A stretch of 58,111 nucleotides of DNA from Methylobacterium jeotgali. Lineage in GTDB: Bacteria > Pseudomonadota > Alphaproteobacteria > Rhizobiales > Beijerinckiaceae. Shown in pieces: positions 1-13,000 of this stretch; within the stretch, counting starts at the first letter, position 1; each line of letters starts with the position of its first letter. Location of the stretch: contig NZ_BPQR01000018.1 of NCBI RefSeq assembly GCF_022179345.1, positions 1 through 58,111 of the forward strand, read 5' to 3'. Both the position numbers and the translations under genes were made by a program. The notes under the pieces are model-generated. The model was given only the letters and a program-made list of their open reading frames with translations. It searched no databases and had not been told where the DNA came from.

Positions 1-48
1 GCCTGGACGAAGTGCGGCCCGCGCTAGCAGGCCGCACTTCGTCCAGGC
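1..48. repeat. Perfect 19-bp inverted repeat (hairpin)
   Basis: The arms at 1-19 (GCCTGGACGAAGTGCGGCC) and 30-48 are exact reverse complements, separated by a 10-nt loop. The left arm begins at the window edge, so the repeat could be longer. No T-tract follows the right arm, so it is not a textbook terminator for either strand. It lies upstream of rpsM. It could be a processing or termination signal, or a copy of a dispersed palindrome. The structure is certain; the role is unknown. Confidence 0.8.
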
Positions 49-190
49 GAATTCGGTCCGGGGCGTCCTTCAAGGGACGGCCGCGGGCTGATTTGTCGTT
101 GACGGAGAGCGCGCAGGGGCCGGCCTCCACCGGACGCGCGCTCGAAACCCGAAAGCCCGGCGCCGCGCCGGGCGCATATGGAGTGAGACC
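49..190 (+). promoter_or_regulatory. rpsM upstream leader with a GC-rich hairpin
   Basis: This stretch has no convincing gene. A 9-1-9 inverted repeat lies at 155-173 (GCCCGGCGC / GCGCCGGGC), directly before the GGAG ribosome-binding site at 180-183. I see no convincing -35/-10 pair. In other bacteria the rpsM leader can carry a translational operator for S4, but nothing here shows that such a site exists. Confidence 0.35.
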
Positions 191-559
<369 letters not shown>

Positions 560-571
560 TTTTTTCCGATT

Positions 572-598
572 GGGAGGCCGCGTTTCGCTCGGCCTCCC
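572..598. repeat. Intercistronic 9-bp hairpin between rpsM and rpsK
   Basis: GGGAGGCCG at 572-580 and CGGCCTCCC at 590-598 form a perfect stem with a 9-nt loop. A run of T lies before the stem (560-565), not after it, so it is not a plus-strand intrinsic terminator. It may stabilise the rpsM message end or be an RNA-processing site. The rest of 560-728 shows no gene. Confidence 0.6.
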
Positions 599-728
599 CG
601 TCGCGCCGGGCGTCCCGCTACGGGAGCCGGTGTGGCGGATCGGCTGTCCGAGGCCGCACCGCCAAGTCCCAAAAAGAATCCCGAGCGCCTGGTGTTACGG
701 GCGTGCCTGAAGGAAGAGAACAGGTAGC

Positions 729-1118
729 ATGGCCAAGGAACCGACCCGCATTCGCCGCCGCGAGCGCAAGAACATCGTCTCGGGCGTCGCGCACGTGAAC
801 GCGTCGTTCAACAACACGATGATCACCATCACCGACGCCCAGGGCAACACGATCTCGTGGTCCTCTGCCGGCGCGATGGGCTTCAAGGGCTCGCGCAAGT
901 CGACGCCCTACGCCGCGCAGGTTGCTGCCGAGGATGCCGCCCGCAAGGCGTCCGAGCACGGCATGCGCACCCTCGAGGTCGAGGTCTCCGGTCCCGGCTC
1001 CGGCCGCGAGTCGGCCCTGCGCGCCCTCCAGGCCGCGGGCTTCACCGTGACCTCGATCCGCGACGTGACCTCGATCCCGCACAACGGCTGCCGCCCGCGC
1101 AAGCGCCGGCGCGTCTGA
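729..1118 (+). CDS. rpsK: 30S ribosomal protein S11
   Basis: The 129-residue product is S11, which lies on the 30S platform near the mRNA Shine-Dalgarno site. The segments [20 protein letters not shown] and the C-terminal [18 protein letters not shown] are the family hallmarks, and the length is normal. The start is ATG with an AAGGAAGAG ribosome-binding site about 10 nt upstream. It follows rpsM by 169 nt and precedes the metallo-hydrolase gene by 30 nt. Confidence 0.98.
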   Translation: MAKEPTRIRRRERKNIVSGVAHVNASFNNTMITITDAQGNTISWSSAGAMGFKGSRKSTPYAAQVAAEDAARKASEHGMRTLEVEVSGPGSGRESALRALQAAGFTVTSIRDVTSIPHNGCRPRKRRRV

Positions 1119-1148
1119 GCCGGGCTCGGCGAGAGCGGAGAGGAATCA

Positions 1149-2024
1149 GTGGCGGACGGATCGAAGCCGCTTCCGGGTGTGCTGCGCTGGAGCATCGGCG
1201 ACCTCACGGTCACCGTGCTCAATGACGGCTACCTGCCCGGATCGCTCGACCTCGTCACCGGCATCCCGAAGGACGAGGCCGGCCGGCTCCAGGCCGCCGG
1301 CTTCCGCTCGACGGAGGCGCCGCGCATCACGCTGAACGCCTTCCTGATCACCGGTCCGGGGCGCGAGCCGGTGTTGATCGACACCGGCTTCGGCGGTTTC
1401 GGCGGGGATACGCTCGGGCGCGTTCCGGCGGCGCTGGCCGCCACCGGCGTCCGTCCGGACGAGATCGGGACGGTGCTGCTCACGCATCTCCACCCCGATC
1501 ACGCGGGCGGCCTCCTCGCCGACGGCAAGCCGGCCTACCCGAACGCCGAGATCGTCCTGCACGAGGACGAGACCGCGTTCTGGCTCGGGGAGGGCGCGCT
1601 GGAGCGGGCGCCGGACGACGCGAAGCCCTATTTCGAGATCGCCCGCGACGCGACCGCGCCCTACGCCGCGCGCACCCGGCGCCACCGGGGCGGCGAGCTG
1701 CTGCCGGGCATCACCGCGGTGCCGCTGCCGGGCCATACGCCGGGCCATACCGGCTTTCGCATCGTCTCGGGCTCGACCTCGCTGATGATGTGGACCGACA
1801 TCGTCCACCTGCCGGCCATCCAGTTCAAGCAGCCGGAGGCCGGCGTCAGCTTCGACGTGGACGGCGACCAGGCCCGCGCGGTGCGCCGCCGCGTGCTGGA
1901 CGAGGTCGCCAGCGAGCGCAGCTTCATCGCCGGGTCTCACCTCGAGTTCCCGGCCCTCGGCTACGTCGTGCGCGACGGGGCCGCCTACGCCTTCGTGCCG
2001 GAGCTCTGGGTCGCCGCCCAGTGA
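1149..2024 (+). CDS. Metallo-beta-lactamase-fold hydrolase
   Basis: The 291-residue protein has the MBL signature HLHPDH (residues 113-118), the later PGHTPGHTG loop, an Asp in MMWTDIVH and a C-terminal His in GSHLEFP. This is the full set of zinc ligands of a two-metal MBL hydrolase. No signal peptide is visible, so it is probably cytoplasmic. The substrate cannot be read from sequence; lactonase, thiolesterase and phosphodiesterase-type activities all occur in this fold. The start is GTG with AGAGGAA upstream. It sits 30 nt after rpsK and 110 nt before rpoA, so it is presumably cotranscribed with the alpha operon, which is an unusual position. It is not a recognised ribosome factor. Confidence 0.9.
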   Translation: MADGSKPLPGVLRWSIGDLTVTVLNDGYLPGSLDLVTGIPKDEAGRLQAAGFRSTEAPRITLNAFLITGPGREPVLIDTGFGGFGGDTLGRVPAALAATGVRPDEIGTVLLTHLHPDHAGGLLADGKPAYPNAEIVLHEDETAFWLGEGALERAPDDAKPYFEIARDATAPYAARTRRHRGGELLPGITAVPLPGHTPGHTGFRIVSGSTSLMMWTDIVHLPAIQFKQPEAGVSFDVDGDQARAVRRRVLDEVASERSFIAGSHLEFPALGYVVRDGAAYAFVPELWVAAQ

Positions 2025-2134
2025 CGCCGACACCGTGAGATTTCATTCGGGAGCCGGTCTGCGGGGGCAGGCGGACCGGAACCCGGCGCGGACCACGACG
2101 AGCGGCCCGCGCCCGTATTGCGAGAGGTAGGATC

Positions 2135-3154
2135 GTGGTCATTCAGAAGAACTGGCAAGAGCTCATCAAGCCGAACAAGCTCCAGGTCTCGGCGGGCGAC
2201 GACCCCAAGCGCGTCGCCACCGTGGTGGCCGAGCCCCTCGAGCGCGGCTTCGGCACGACGCTCGGCAACTCGCTGCGCCGGGTACTGCTGTCCTCGCTCC
2301 AGGGCGCGGCCGTGACCTCGGTGCAGATCGACGGCGTGCTCCACGAGTTCTCCTCGATCCCGGGCGTGCGCGAGGACGTCACCGACATCGTCCTCAACAT
2401 CAAGACCATCGCCATCCGTTCGCAGACGGACGCCCCCAAGCGCATGACCCTGCGCAAGACGGGCCCGGGCCTCGTCACCGCCGGTGACATCGGCGCGGTC
2501 GGCGACATCCAGATCCTGAATCCCGACCTCGTGATCTGCACCCTCGACGACGGGGCGGAGATCCGCATGGAGTTCACGGTCGCCACGGGCAAGGGCTACG
2601 TCCCGGCCGAGCGCAACCGTCCCGAGGACGCGCCGATCGGCCTGATCCCGGTCGACGCCCTGTTCTCGCCGGTCACCAAGGTCAGCTACCGCGTCGAGAC
2701 GACCCGCGAGGGCCAGGACCTCGACAAGGACAAGCTGACCATGACGGTCGAGACCAACGGCGCGGTCTCGCCGGAGGATGCGCTGGCCTACGCCGCGCGC
2801 ATCATCCAGGACCAGCTCCAGGTGTTCGTGAACTTCGAGGAGCCCCGCAAGGAGGAGGCCGCGCCGCTCGCGCCGCAGCTCCCCTTCAACCCGGCGCTGC
2901 TCAAGAAGGTCGACGAGCTGGAGCTGTCCGTCCGCTCGGCGAACTGCCTGAAGAACGACAACATCGTCTATATCGGCGACCTCATCCAGAAGTCGGAGGG
3001 CGAGATGCTGCGCACCCCGAACTTCGGCCGCAAGTCGCTCAACGAGATCAAGGAAGTGCTCGCCGGCATGGGCCTGCATCTCGGCATGGACATCCCCGGC
3101 TGGCCGCCGGAGAACATCGAGGACCTCGCCAAGCGCTTCGAGGAGCACTACTGA
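2135..3154 (+). CDS. rpoA: DNA-directed RNA polymerase subunit alpha
   Basis: The 339-residue alpha subunit dimerises to nucleate RNA polymerase assembly. Its C-terminal domain binds UP elements and activators. The N-terminus ([18 protein letters not shown]), the [13 protein letters not shown] assembly motif and the alpha-CTD helix-hairpin-helix region ([11 protein letters not shown] ... [18 protein letters not shown]) are complete. The start is GTG with a GAGAGG ribosome-binding site. It is third or fourth in the operon, after the MBL gene and before rplQ. Confidence 0.99.
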   Translation: MVIQKNWQELIKPNKLQVSAGDDPKRVATVVAEPLERGFGTTLGNSLRRVLLSSLQGAAVTSVQIDGVLHEFSSIPGVREDVTDIVLNIKTIAIRSQTDAPKRMTLRKTGPGLVTAGDIGAVGDIQILNPDLVICTLDDGAEIRMEFTVATGKGYVPAERNRPEDAPIGLIPVDALFSPVTKVSYRVETTREGQDLDKDKLTMTVETNGAVSPEDALAYAARIIQDQLQVFVNFEEPRKEEAAPLAPQLPFNPALLKKVDELELSVRSANCLKNDNIVYIGDLIQKSEGEMLRTPNFGRKSLNEIKEVLAGMGLHLGMDIPGWPPENIEDLAKRFEEHY

Positions 3155-3163
3155 GGCGAGCCG

Positions 3164-3220
3164 TCGTCCGATCCTCGGACGATACGGCGCGACGCGGCGC
3201 CCCAGCCAAGCCGGGGCGCC
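3164..3220. repeat. Two tandem hairpins between rpoA and rplQ
   Basis: The first stem is TCGTCCGA (3164-3171) with TCGGACGA (3175-3182), loop TCC. The second is GGCGCCCC (3196-3203) with GGGGCGCC (3213-3220), 9-nt loop. Neither is followed by a T-tract. The 174-nt rpoA-rplQ spacer holds no gene. The hairpins could tune the ratio of L17 to alpha by processing or partial termination, which is inference. Confidence 0.55.
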
Positions 3221-3328
3221 CCTCACAAAGAACCCGCCGCGGGGTGAAGCGGATCGTCAGAACAGCCCCTTGAGGGCCCATGGCCGTACCGTGGCACGGC
3301 GGCCATCGCAGATTAAGGAACAGCCATC

Positions 3329-3742
3329 ATGCGTCACGGCTTCGCCCATCGCCGCTTCAACCGCACCCCCGAGCACCGCAAGGCGATGTTCGCCAACATG
3401 TCGGCCGCGCTGATCAAGCACGAGCAGATCGTCACCACGCTGCCGAAGGCCAAGGACCTTCGCCCGGTGATCGAGAAGCTCGTCACCCTCGGCCGCACCG
3501 ATTCGCTCCACGCCCGGCGTCTCGCCATGTCGCAGATCCGCGACGCGGACATGGTCCGCAAGCTCTTCACGGTGCTCGGGCCCCGCTACAAGGGCCGCCC
3601 GGGCGGCTACTGCCGCATCATGAAGGCGGGCTTCCGCTACGGCGACAACGCCGCCATGGCGGTGATCGAGTTCGTGGATCGCGACGTCGAGGCCCGTGGC
3701 AAGGATTCCGGCCCGAGCCAGGCGGCCGCCGCCGAGGCCTGA
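3329..3742 (+). CDS. rplQ: 50S ribosomal protein L17
   Basis: The 137-residue product is L17, which sits near the polypeptide exit tunnel. The conserved start [20 protein letters not shown] and the [16 protein letters not shown] segment are diagnostic. The C-terminal extension of about 20 residues is typical of alphaproteobacteria. The ATG follows an AAGGAA ribosome-binding site at 3315-3320. It is the last gene of the alpha operon and is followed at once by a terminator. Confidence 0.98.
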   Translation: MRHGFAHRRFNRTPEHRKAMFANMSAALIKHEQIVTTLPKAKDLRPVIEKLVTLGRTDSLHARRLAMSQIRDADMVRKLFTVLGPRYKGRPGGYCRIMKAGFRYGDNAAMAVIEFVDRDVEARGKDSGPSQAAAAEA

Positions 3743-3766
3743 GCGCCTTCGCACGAACGAACCTCT

Positions 3767-3796
3767 GAAGGGCGGTCCGGCAACGGGCCGCCCTTC
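3767..3796. terminator. Terminator between convergent rplQ and histidine kinase
   Basis: A 13-bp stem (3767-3779 with 3784-3796, one T-G wobble) closes a GCAA tetraloop. It lies between the stop codons of two converging genes, so it probably serves both. The T-tract is short (TTCTC), as is common in high-GC genomes. Confidence 0.75.
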
Positions 3797-3815
3797 TCGC
3801 ATTCGGGGATCCGGT

Positions 3816-7386
<3,571 letters not shown>

Positions 7387-7390
<4 letters not shown>

Positions 7391-8484
7391 GGTGCGGTCT
7401 CCGGGGCGGCAAGGCGCAGGAGGTGGCCGGCGACCCTGTCGAGGGGCAGCACGGCCGCGGCCGCCGACAGGCGGACCGCCGCCGCCGGCATGCCGTAGAC
7501 GACCGCCGTGCTCTCGTGCTCGGCCACCGTCGCGGCCCCGGCCCGGCGCATGTCGAGGAGCCCCGTCGCGCCGTCCTCGCCCATGCCGGTGAGGAGCACG
7601 CCGATGCCCGAGGCCCCCGCTTGCCGGGCGACGGAGCGGAACAGCACCGTGGCGGCGGGGCGCTGCCCGCCGACGGGCGCCGCGTCGAGGACGCGCAGGA
7701 TGCGCTGCGCGCCGAGCTCCAGGTGCCGGTCGCCCGGCGCGACGTAGACCCGGCCCCGCTCCATCGCCTCGCCGTCGCGGGCGATCGAGACGGGAAGCGG
7801 GACGACGCCGTCGAGCCAGCCGGCGAAACCTTCCATGAAGGCCGCGCCCATGTGCTGCACGAGCAGGATCGGCAGCGGAAACTCCCGGCTGAGGCTGCCG
7901 AGCACGCGGGCGAGCGCCGGGGGACCTCCGGTGGAGGCGGCGATCGCGACCACCGTCGGATGCCCGGCGAACGCCTCGACCTTCGGGGGGACGGGCGGGA
8001 CGGTGCGGCCCGACCATTCCGTACCGATCGGCCGGCGGCGGATGACCGGCACCTGCGCCATGATGCGCAGCTGCGTGCAGATCTGGTCCGCCACCGCCTC
8101 GTAGCCGGCATGCGTCGTCGCGACGGGCTTCTCGACCACGGAGAGGGCCCCGGCGCGCAGCGCGCTCATGGAGATCTTGAGGGAGGAATCCTCGACCGCG
8201 TCGGCGACGACGACGATCGGGGTCGGCCGCTCGGCCATGATCCGCCGGGTGGTCTCCAGGCCGTCGATGCCGGGAAGCCGGATGTCCATGGAGATCACGT
8301 CCGGCCGCACCGTTTCCAGGCTCTCGAGCGCCGCCTCTCCGGACGGCACGGCCGCGACGAGCTGCAGGCGCGGGTCGCGGGAGACGATGTAGGCGAGGAG
8401 CTCGCGCACCACGAGGCTGTCCTCGACGAGCATCACCCGCACCCGTCCGCTCACGGCGGCGTCCGTCCCCATTCCCGCGCTCAC
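7387..8484 (-). CDS. cheB: Chemotaxis-type protein-glutamate methylesterase CheB (WspF-like)
   Basis: The 365-residue protein has an N-terminal receiver (Asp67 in SMDIRLPG) joined by a linker to a C-terminal methylesterase domain. The catalytic triad is visible as Ser184 (IAASTGGPPA), His211 (VQHMG) and Asp304 (TGMGEDGATG). It removes methyl esters from receptor glutamates and so resets the array; phosphorylation by CheA activates it. The start is taken as GTG at 8484, which overlaps the cheA stop by 4 nt. An internal ATG at 8472 is an alternative. Its position after cheA-REC matches WspF. Confidence 0.95.
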
Positions 8485-10745
8485 AGAAGCTGGCCGATGG
8501 TGTCCAGAAGCCCGCGCTGGTCGAACTTCTGCTTGGTGAGGTAGGCGTCCGCGCCGAGTTCCAGGCCCCGGGCGACGTCCTCGGCATCGCCCCGCGAGGT
8601 CATCAGGATCACGGGCATGCGGGCGAAGCGCTGGTCGGCGCGCAGCGCCGCGAGCAGCCCGAACCCGTCGAGACGGGGCATCTCAACGTCGGCGAGGACG
8701 AGATTCACGGGTTCGATCTCGGCGCGCAGACGGTCGAGGGCGTCCTGCCCGTCCACGCAGACCACCACCCGGTAGCCGGCCGCTTCCAAGATGCCTTTCT
8801 CCAACGTGCGGGTGGTGATGGAATCGTCCACGACGAGAATGGTCGAACGTGGCGCGCCGGGCATCGTTCCAGCCCGGCCGGCCCCTTCCTCGGCTCCCGA
8901 TGCGGGGGCGGCGCCGGCGGTCTCCGCGGCGCGGGCGGCCAGCGCCTCGGGATCGAGGACGAGGACGGGCCGGTCGCCGGGGAGCACCACCGTTCCCGAG
9001 ACCGGCGCGCGCTCGGCGCCGATCGGCGGCGGCGGCAGGATGAGCAGGCTGCGCACGTCCTCCAGCCGGGCGACGGAGACGGCGCAGAGCGTCGCACCTG
9101 CCCGCAGGACGACGACGGTCCTGACGGGTCCGTCCTCGGCCGCCGCGCCCGTCCCGACGAGCTCGGAGAGGGCGAAGACGGGGAGCGCCGTCTCCGGCAC
9201 GCCCGCCGGGGCCGGCAGCCGCAGCACGGGGCGGCCGAGCGCCCGGCCGAGATCGTCCGGGGCCACCCGCACCAGCCGGGCGACGGCGTCGCCGGGCAGG
9301 GCGTAGAGGGCGCCGCCATCCTCCGCCAGGAGCACCGGCCGCCGTGCGGCCGAGAGCGGCAGGCTCATCACCAGGGAGGTGCCGTGGGGCTCGCGCGCCT
9401 GGAGGCGGACGCCGCCCCGCAGGGCGCGTACGGCATCGGCGACGACGGAGAGGCCGAAGCCACGCCCGGAGAGCGCGTCGACGGCGCGGGCCGTGCTGAA
9501 GCCCGGCTCGAACACGAGGCCGAGAAGCGTCTCGGGATCGGCCGCCTCGTCCGCGGCGAGAAGGCCCCGGCGGCGGGCGGTCTCCTCGATCCCGGCGAGA
9601 TCGGGGCCGCGGCCGTCGTCGTGGACGGCGACGCTCAGGCGGCCGCCGCGCAGCGACAGCTCGAACAGGATCGCCAGCGCCTCCGGCTTGCCGGCGGCGC
9701 GGCGCGCCTCGGGCGGCTCGGCGCCATGGCTGAGCGCGTTGCGCAGGGCATGCAGCACCGGGTCCTTGAGGGCCTGGAGCAGGGCGCGGTCGACGGGCAG
9801 GTCGAGGCCCCGCTCCGTCACCGCGACCTCGCGGCCCTGCTCGCGGGCGGTCTCGCGGAGCGAGCGGGCGAAGCCGCCGAACACCGTCTCGGCGGGCACG
9901 AGGGCGAGCCGCTCCGCCCCCTCCCGGACGCGGGAGGTCGCGCCCTCGACGGCGCCGGAGAGACGGGCTTGGCGGCGGGCGAGGTCGGCGGCCTCGCGGG
10001 CGAGCCCGTCGAGGGCGGCCGACAGCGCCCGCAGGTCCGCCCGCACGGATTCGACCGCCGCGCGGTCCGTCTCGTCGTCGAGACCGCGGGCGAGGCTCGC
10101 CAGCGCGCCCTGTCCACGAAGGCCGTCGGCCCGGCGGCGGAGATCGGCGGCGGTGCGTCCGATGCCGGCGATCCCCTCGGCCACCGCCGCCTCGCCGGAA
10201 AGCGCCGTGAAGAGATCGTGTGTCGCCCGGCGCAATCCCTCGACGGCGTCGGCGGGCACCCGCAGCAGGGAGGCGGATTCGGGCGCCGCCCGCGACGGTT
10301 CCTCGGCCTGCGCGGGGGCAGGGGCAGGGGAGACCGCGGCGGCCGGCGGGGCGGGCGGCGCGGGGGCCCGCTCCCCCGGTGAGAGGCAGCGGTCGAGGGC
10401 GCCGAGAGCGTCGCCGGGCATCGTCGGCGCCGCCTCGGTCTTGAGGGCGGCGACGAAGGCCTCGATGCGGTCGAGGGCGAGCTGGGCGGCGCTCTCGGCC
10501 TCCGGCTCCAGCGCGCTGCCGCCCGCGACCCGCTCGAACAGGCTCTCCAGCCGATGCGCCACCGCCTCGACGGGGGGCAGATCGACGGCCCGCGCCGCGC
10601 CCTTGAGGCTGTGCGCGCGGCGGAACACGTCGTTCCAGTCCGGCGCGCGGCCCTCGCGGCCCTCGGCGATCTGGGCGCGGATCGCGTCGAGATGCTCGCG
10701 GTGCTCGACCTCGAAGGCGGCGAGAAGCTGCTGGCGGATGTCCAT
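8481..10745 (-). CDS. cheA: Hybrid chemotaxis histidine kinase CheA with C-terminal receiver (WspE-like)
   Basis: The 754-residue kinase has an N-terminal HPt domain with phospho-acceptor His45 (FRRAHSLKGAARAV). A proline/alanine-rich linker follows, with no P2 domain recognisable. Next come dimerisation and HATPase regions (N-box HALRNALSHG, DDGRGPDL, SGRGFGLSVV), a CheW-like regulatory domain, and a receiver with Asp686 (VLADVEMPRLDG). The CheA-REC fusion, rather than a separate CheY, is typical of Wsp and other alternative-function arrays. Kinase motifs look intact. It starts 18 nt after the receptor gene and ends in a 4-nt overlap with cheB. Confidence 0.96.
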   Translation of the reverse strand: MDIRQQLLAAFEVEHREHLDAIRAQIAEGREGRAPDWNDVFRRAHSLKGAARAVDLPPVEAVAHRLESLFERVAGGSALEPEAESAAQLALDRIEAFVAALKTEAAPTMPGDALGALDRCLSPGERAPAPPAPPAAAVSPAPAPAQAEEPSRAAPESASLLRVPADAVEGLRRATHDLFTALSGEAAVAEGIAGIGRTAADLRRRADGLRGQGALASLARGLDDETDRAAVESVRADLRALSAALDGLAREAADLARRQARLSGAVEGATSRVREGAERLALVPAETVFGGFARSLRETAREQGREVAVTERGLDLPVDRALLQALKDPVLHALRNALSHGAEPPEARRAAGKPEALAILFELSLRGGRLSVAVHDDGRGPDLAGIEETARRRGLLAADEAADPETLLGLVFEPGFSTARAVDALSGRGFGLSVVADAVRALRGGVRLQAREPHGTSLVMSLPLSAARRPVLLAEDGGALYALPGDAVARLVRVAPDDLGRALGRPVLRLPAPAGVPETALPVFALSELVGTGAAAEDGPVRTVVVLRAGATLCAVSVARLEDVRSLLILPPPPIGAERAPVSGTVVLPGDRPVLVLDPEALAARAAETAGAAPASGAEEGAGRAGTMPGAPRSTILVVDDSITTRTLEKGILEAAGYRVVVCVDGQDALDRLRAEIEPVNLVLADVEMPRLDGFGLLAALRADQRFARMPVILMTSRGDAEDVARGLELGADAYLTKQKFDQRGLLDTIGQLL

Positions 10746-10763
10746 GGCGCGTCCCGTCCCGCC

Positions 10764-12437
10764 TCAGTGGCGGTAGCGGTCGGCGAGGGTGAGAAGCGCC
10801 TGGGCGAGCTCGGTGAGGTTAGCCGAGGCGGTCTCGACCTCCCGCGTGCCCGCCGCGGTCTGCTGGCTCGCCTGGCGGATGTTCTGAAGGGCGCCCATCA
10901 CCTGCTCGATGCCGAGCTGCTGCTGGTTCGTCGAGGCGACGATCTGCTGGAAGGTCTGGGTGCTCTCCTCGACGCGGGCGGTGATCTCCTCGATGGTGCG
11001 CTGGGTAGTGTCGGAGCGCGACTTGCCGGCCGCGGCCCGCTTCACGGCCTCCTCGGTGAGCATCACCGACGTGTTGATGCCCCGCTGGATCTCCGAGAGG
11101 ATCCCCCGGACCTGGCCGGTGGCGGCCTTAGCCTGGTCGGCAAGCAGCTTCATCTCGGACGCGACGACGGCGAAGCTGCGCCCGCCCTCGCCGGCGGCGG
11201 CGGCCTCGATGGCGGCGTTGAGCGCCAGTAGGTGCGTGCGCTCCGAGATGTCGTTGACGGTGGTGATGATGTCGCCGATCGCCTGGGTCTTCTCCGAGAG
11301 CGCGACGATGTTGCCGGCGACCGCCTCGGCCTGCTCGCGGATCGCCTCCATGGCGCGGGCGGTGTCGGCGACCGCCCGCAGACCCTGGCGGGAGGTCTGG
11401 GCGGTGGCCTGGGCGGCGCCGATGACCTCGCTGGCGCGCTTGGCGATCTGCGCGCCGGAATGGGTGATCTCGTCGACCGTCGCGGCGGTCTCCTGGACGG
11501 CGGCGAACTGCTCCTCGACGCTCGCCGCCTGCTCCTGGGCCGAGGCCCGGATCTCGGCGGCCGCCGCGTTGAGGTCGGCGGTCGCCGCCCGGTTGGTGCG
11601 GGCGAGGTCGGCGAGGCCGGTGACCATGCCGTTGAGGGCGCGGCCGAGCCGGGCGATCTCGTCGCCGCCCCGCGCGTCGAGGGTCTGAGACAGGTCGCCG
11701 GCGCCGACGCGCTCGGCGAACCCCATCACCGATTCGAGGGGGCGCACCACGGCGCGGCTGATGATGACGGTGATGAGCAGGCTCAGCGCCACGGCCGCCG
11801 CCAGGGTCAGCCCGATCGAGACGCGGCTGCGCTCGTAGAGGTCGGCGACGCCGCGCTGCCCGGCGGCGACGTTCTCGTCGAGGGATTCCCGGGCCCGCTC
11901 GATGCCGGCGACCGTCTCCTCGTAGAGACGCGAGACGTCCGCGTTGCGGTTCTCGACGCCCATCACGTCCCCGGCGGCGTTGGCGTTGAGCTGCGCCTCG
12001 CTGCCGTCCCGGTAGCGGTGATAGACCTCGAAGGCCGTGGTCAGCACCGAATGCATCCGGTCCCAGGAGGCCGCCCGCTCCTGGGAGACCGCGCGGCCGC
12101 GATACTCGGCCGCCTCGCGCAGCAGCTCCTTGTAGAGGGTCTCGGTGGCGGCGGCCGTCCGGCGCCAGATCGCGAAGGTGTCCTCCTCCTTCACGGCGTG
12201 GCCCTGCGCCTTCATCAGCGTGGCGATGACGGCGTTGCGCCGCAGGATGCCCATGTTGCGCGCCCGGTTCCCGAGCTCGTCGAGCTGGCGCATCACGGTG
12301 AGGTCGCGGGCGACGATGGCGTCGGTGGTGTCGCGCACGCTGCCGATCTGGCCGAGCGCGTAGATGCCGAGCGCCAGGATCACCAGGGTGACGGCGGCGA
12401 AGCCCAGCAGGATCCGTTTTCCGATCGAGATCGACAC
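10764..12437 (-). CDS. Methyl-accepting chemotaxis protein (WspA-like receptor)
   Basis: The 557-residue receptor has a first membrane helix at about 8-30 and a periplasmic four-helix-bundle-like domain rich in charged residues. A second helix lies at about 208-232 (LTLAAAVALSLLITVIIS), followed by a HAMP domain and a long methylation/signalling coiled coil. The conserved hairpin tip appears as THLLALNAAIEAAAAGEGGRSFAVVA. It senses an unknown periplasmic or surface cue and controls CheA through CheW. There is no CheR/CheB-tethering pentapeptide at the C-terminus (ends LADRYRH). It is the only receptor gene in the operon. Confidence 0.95.
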   Translation of the reverse strand: MSISIGKRILLGFAAVTLVILALGIYALGQIGSVRDTTDAIVARDLTVMRQLDELGNRARNMGILRRNAVIATLMKAQGHAVKEEDTFAIWRRTAAATETLYKELLREAAEYRGRAVSQERAASWDRMHSVLTTAFEVYHRYRDGSEAQLNANAAGDVMGVENRNADVSRLYEETVAGIERARESLDENVAAGQRGVADLYERSRVSIGLTLAAAVALSLLITVIISRAVVRPLESVMGFAERVGAGDLSQTLDARGGDEIARLGRALNGMVTGLADLARTNRAATADLNAAAAEIRASAQEQAASVEEQFAAVQETAATVDEITHSGAQIAKRASEVIGAAQATAQTSRQGLRAVADTARAMEAIREQAEAVAGNIVALSEKTQAIGDIITTVNDISERTHLLALNAAIEAAAAGEGGRSFAVVASEMKLLADQAKAATGQVRGILSEIQRGINTSVMLTEEAVKRAAAGKSRSDTTQRTIEEITARVEESTQTFQQIVASTNQQQLGIEQVMGALQNIRQASQQTAAGTREVETASANLTELAQALLTLADRYRH

Positions 12438-12508
12438 GTGTCAGGCTCCAGGTCCGGTGGGGCGGACGATGCCCGCCGGGTTCGGGGAATGGGTGGCGGC
12501 GCCAGCCC

Positions 12509-13000
12509 TCACGGCCGGAAGCGCCGGAGCAGCCGGGCGAGGTCGACCAGCACGAAATCCTCCCGGCCGTCCGCGGGGACGTAGCCGGAGGCGGCATCCG
12601 CGCCCGTCGCGCGGGCGAGCCCGAGCACCCGGTCGACCCGCAGGACGACCGGCGCGGCGCCGCCGCGCAGCGCCACGAAATGGCCAGTGCCGGGCCGCTC
12701 TCCGGGGGAAGGGCGGCCGAGGGCGGCGGCGAGATCGAGGACGCTGACCACGCCGCCGGAAAGGGCGGCGATGCCGACGAGGGCGGCGGGCGCACCGGGG
12801 ATCGGGGTGCAGGGCCGGGCGGGAAGCACCTCGGCGACGCCGGCGACGGGCAGGCCGTAGCGCTCGCCGGCGCAGTCGCAGACGAGGACCTCCTCGCCGG
12901 CCTCCGCGCGCGCCGCCGCGCCGCCGCGGGCGGCGAGCCGCGCGGCGCGGGCGGCGAGCAGGCTGTCCGGATCGAGCTTCGGCGTCGCCTGCGGGCTCAC
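12509..13000 (-). CDS. cheW: CheW-like coupling protein (WspD-like position)
   Basis: The 163-residue protein has a single CheW domain (YGLPVAGVAEVLPARPCTPIPG, then VSVLDLAAALG) after an Ala/Arg-rich N-terminal stretch of about 40 residues. It bridges receptor and kinase. The GTG start at 13000 overlaps the cheR stop by 4 nt, which decides the start; a longer reading into cheR would be spurious. It is one of two cheW genes flanking cheR, as in wsp operons. A gap of 71 nt separates it from the receptor gene. Confidence 0.92.
   Translation of the reverse strand: MSPQATPKLDPDSLLAARAARLAARGGAAARAEAGEEVLVCDCAGERYGLPVAGVAEVLPARPCTPIPGAPAALVGIAALSGGVVSVLDLAAALGRPSPGERPGTGHFVALRGGAAPVVLRVDRVLGLARATGADAASGYVPADGREDFVLVDLARLLRRFRP

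Noticed and set aside
560..728. Rho-independent terminator between rpsM and rpsK
   Set aside because: The hairpin at 572-598 is not followed by a T-run, and the T-run lies before it; the genes are expected to be cotranscribed.
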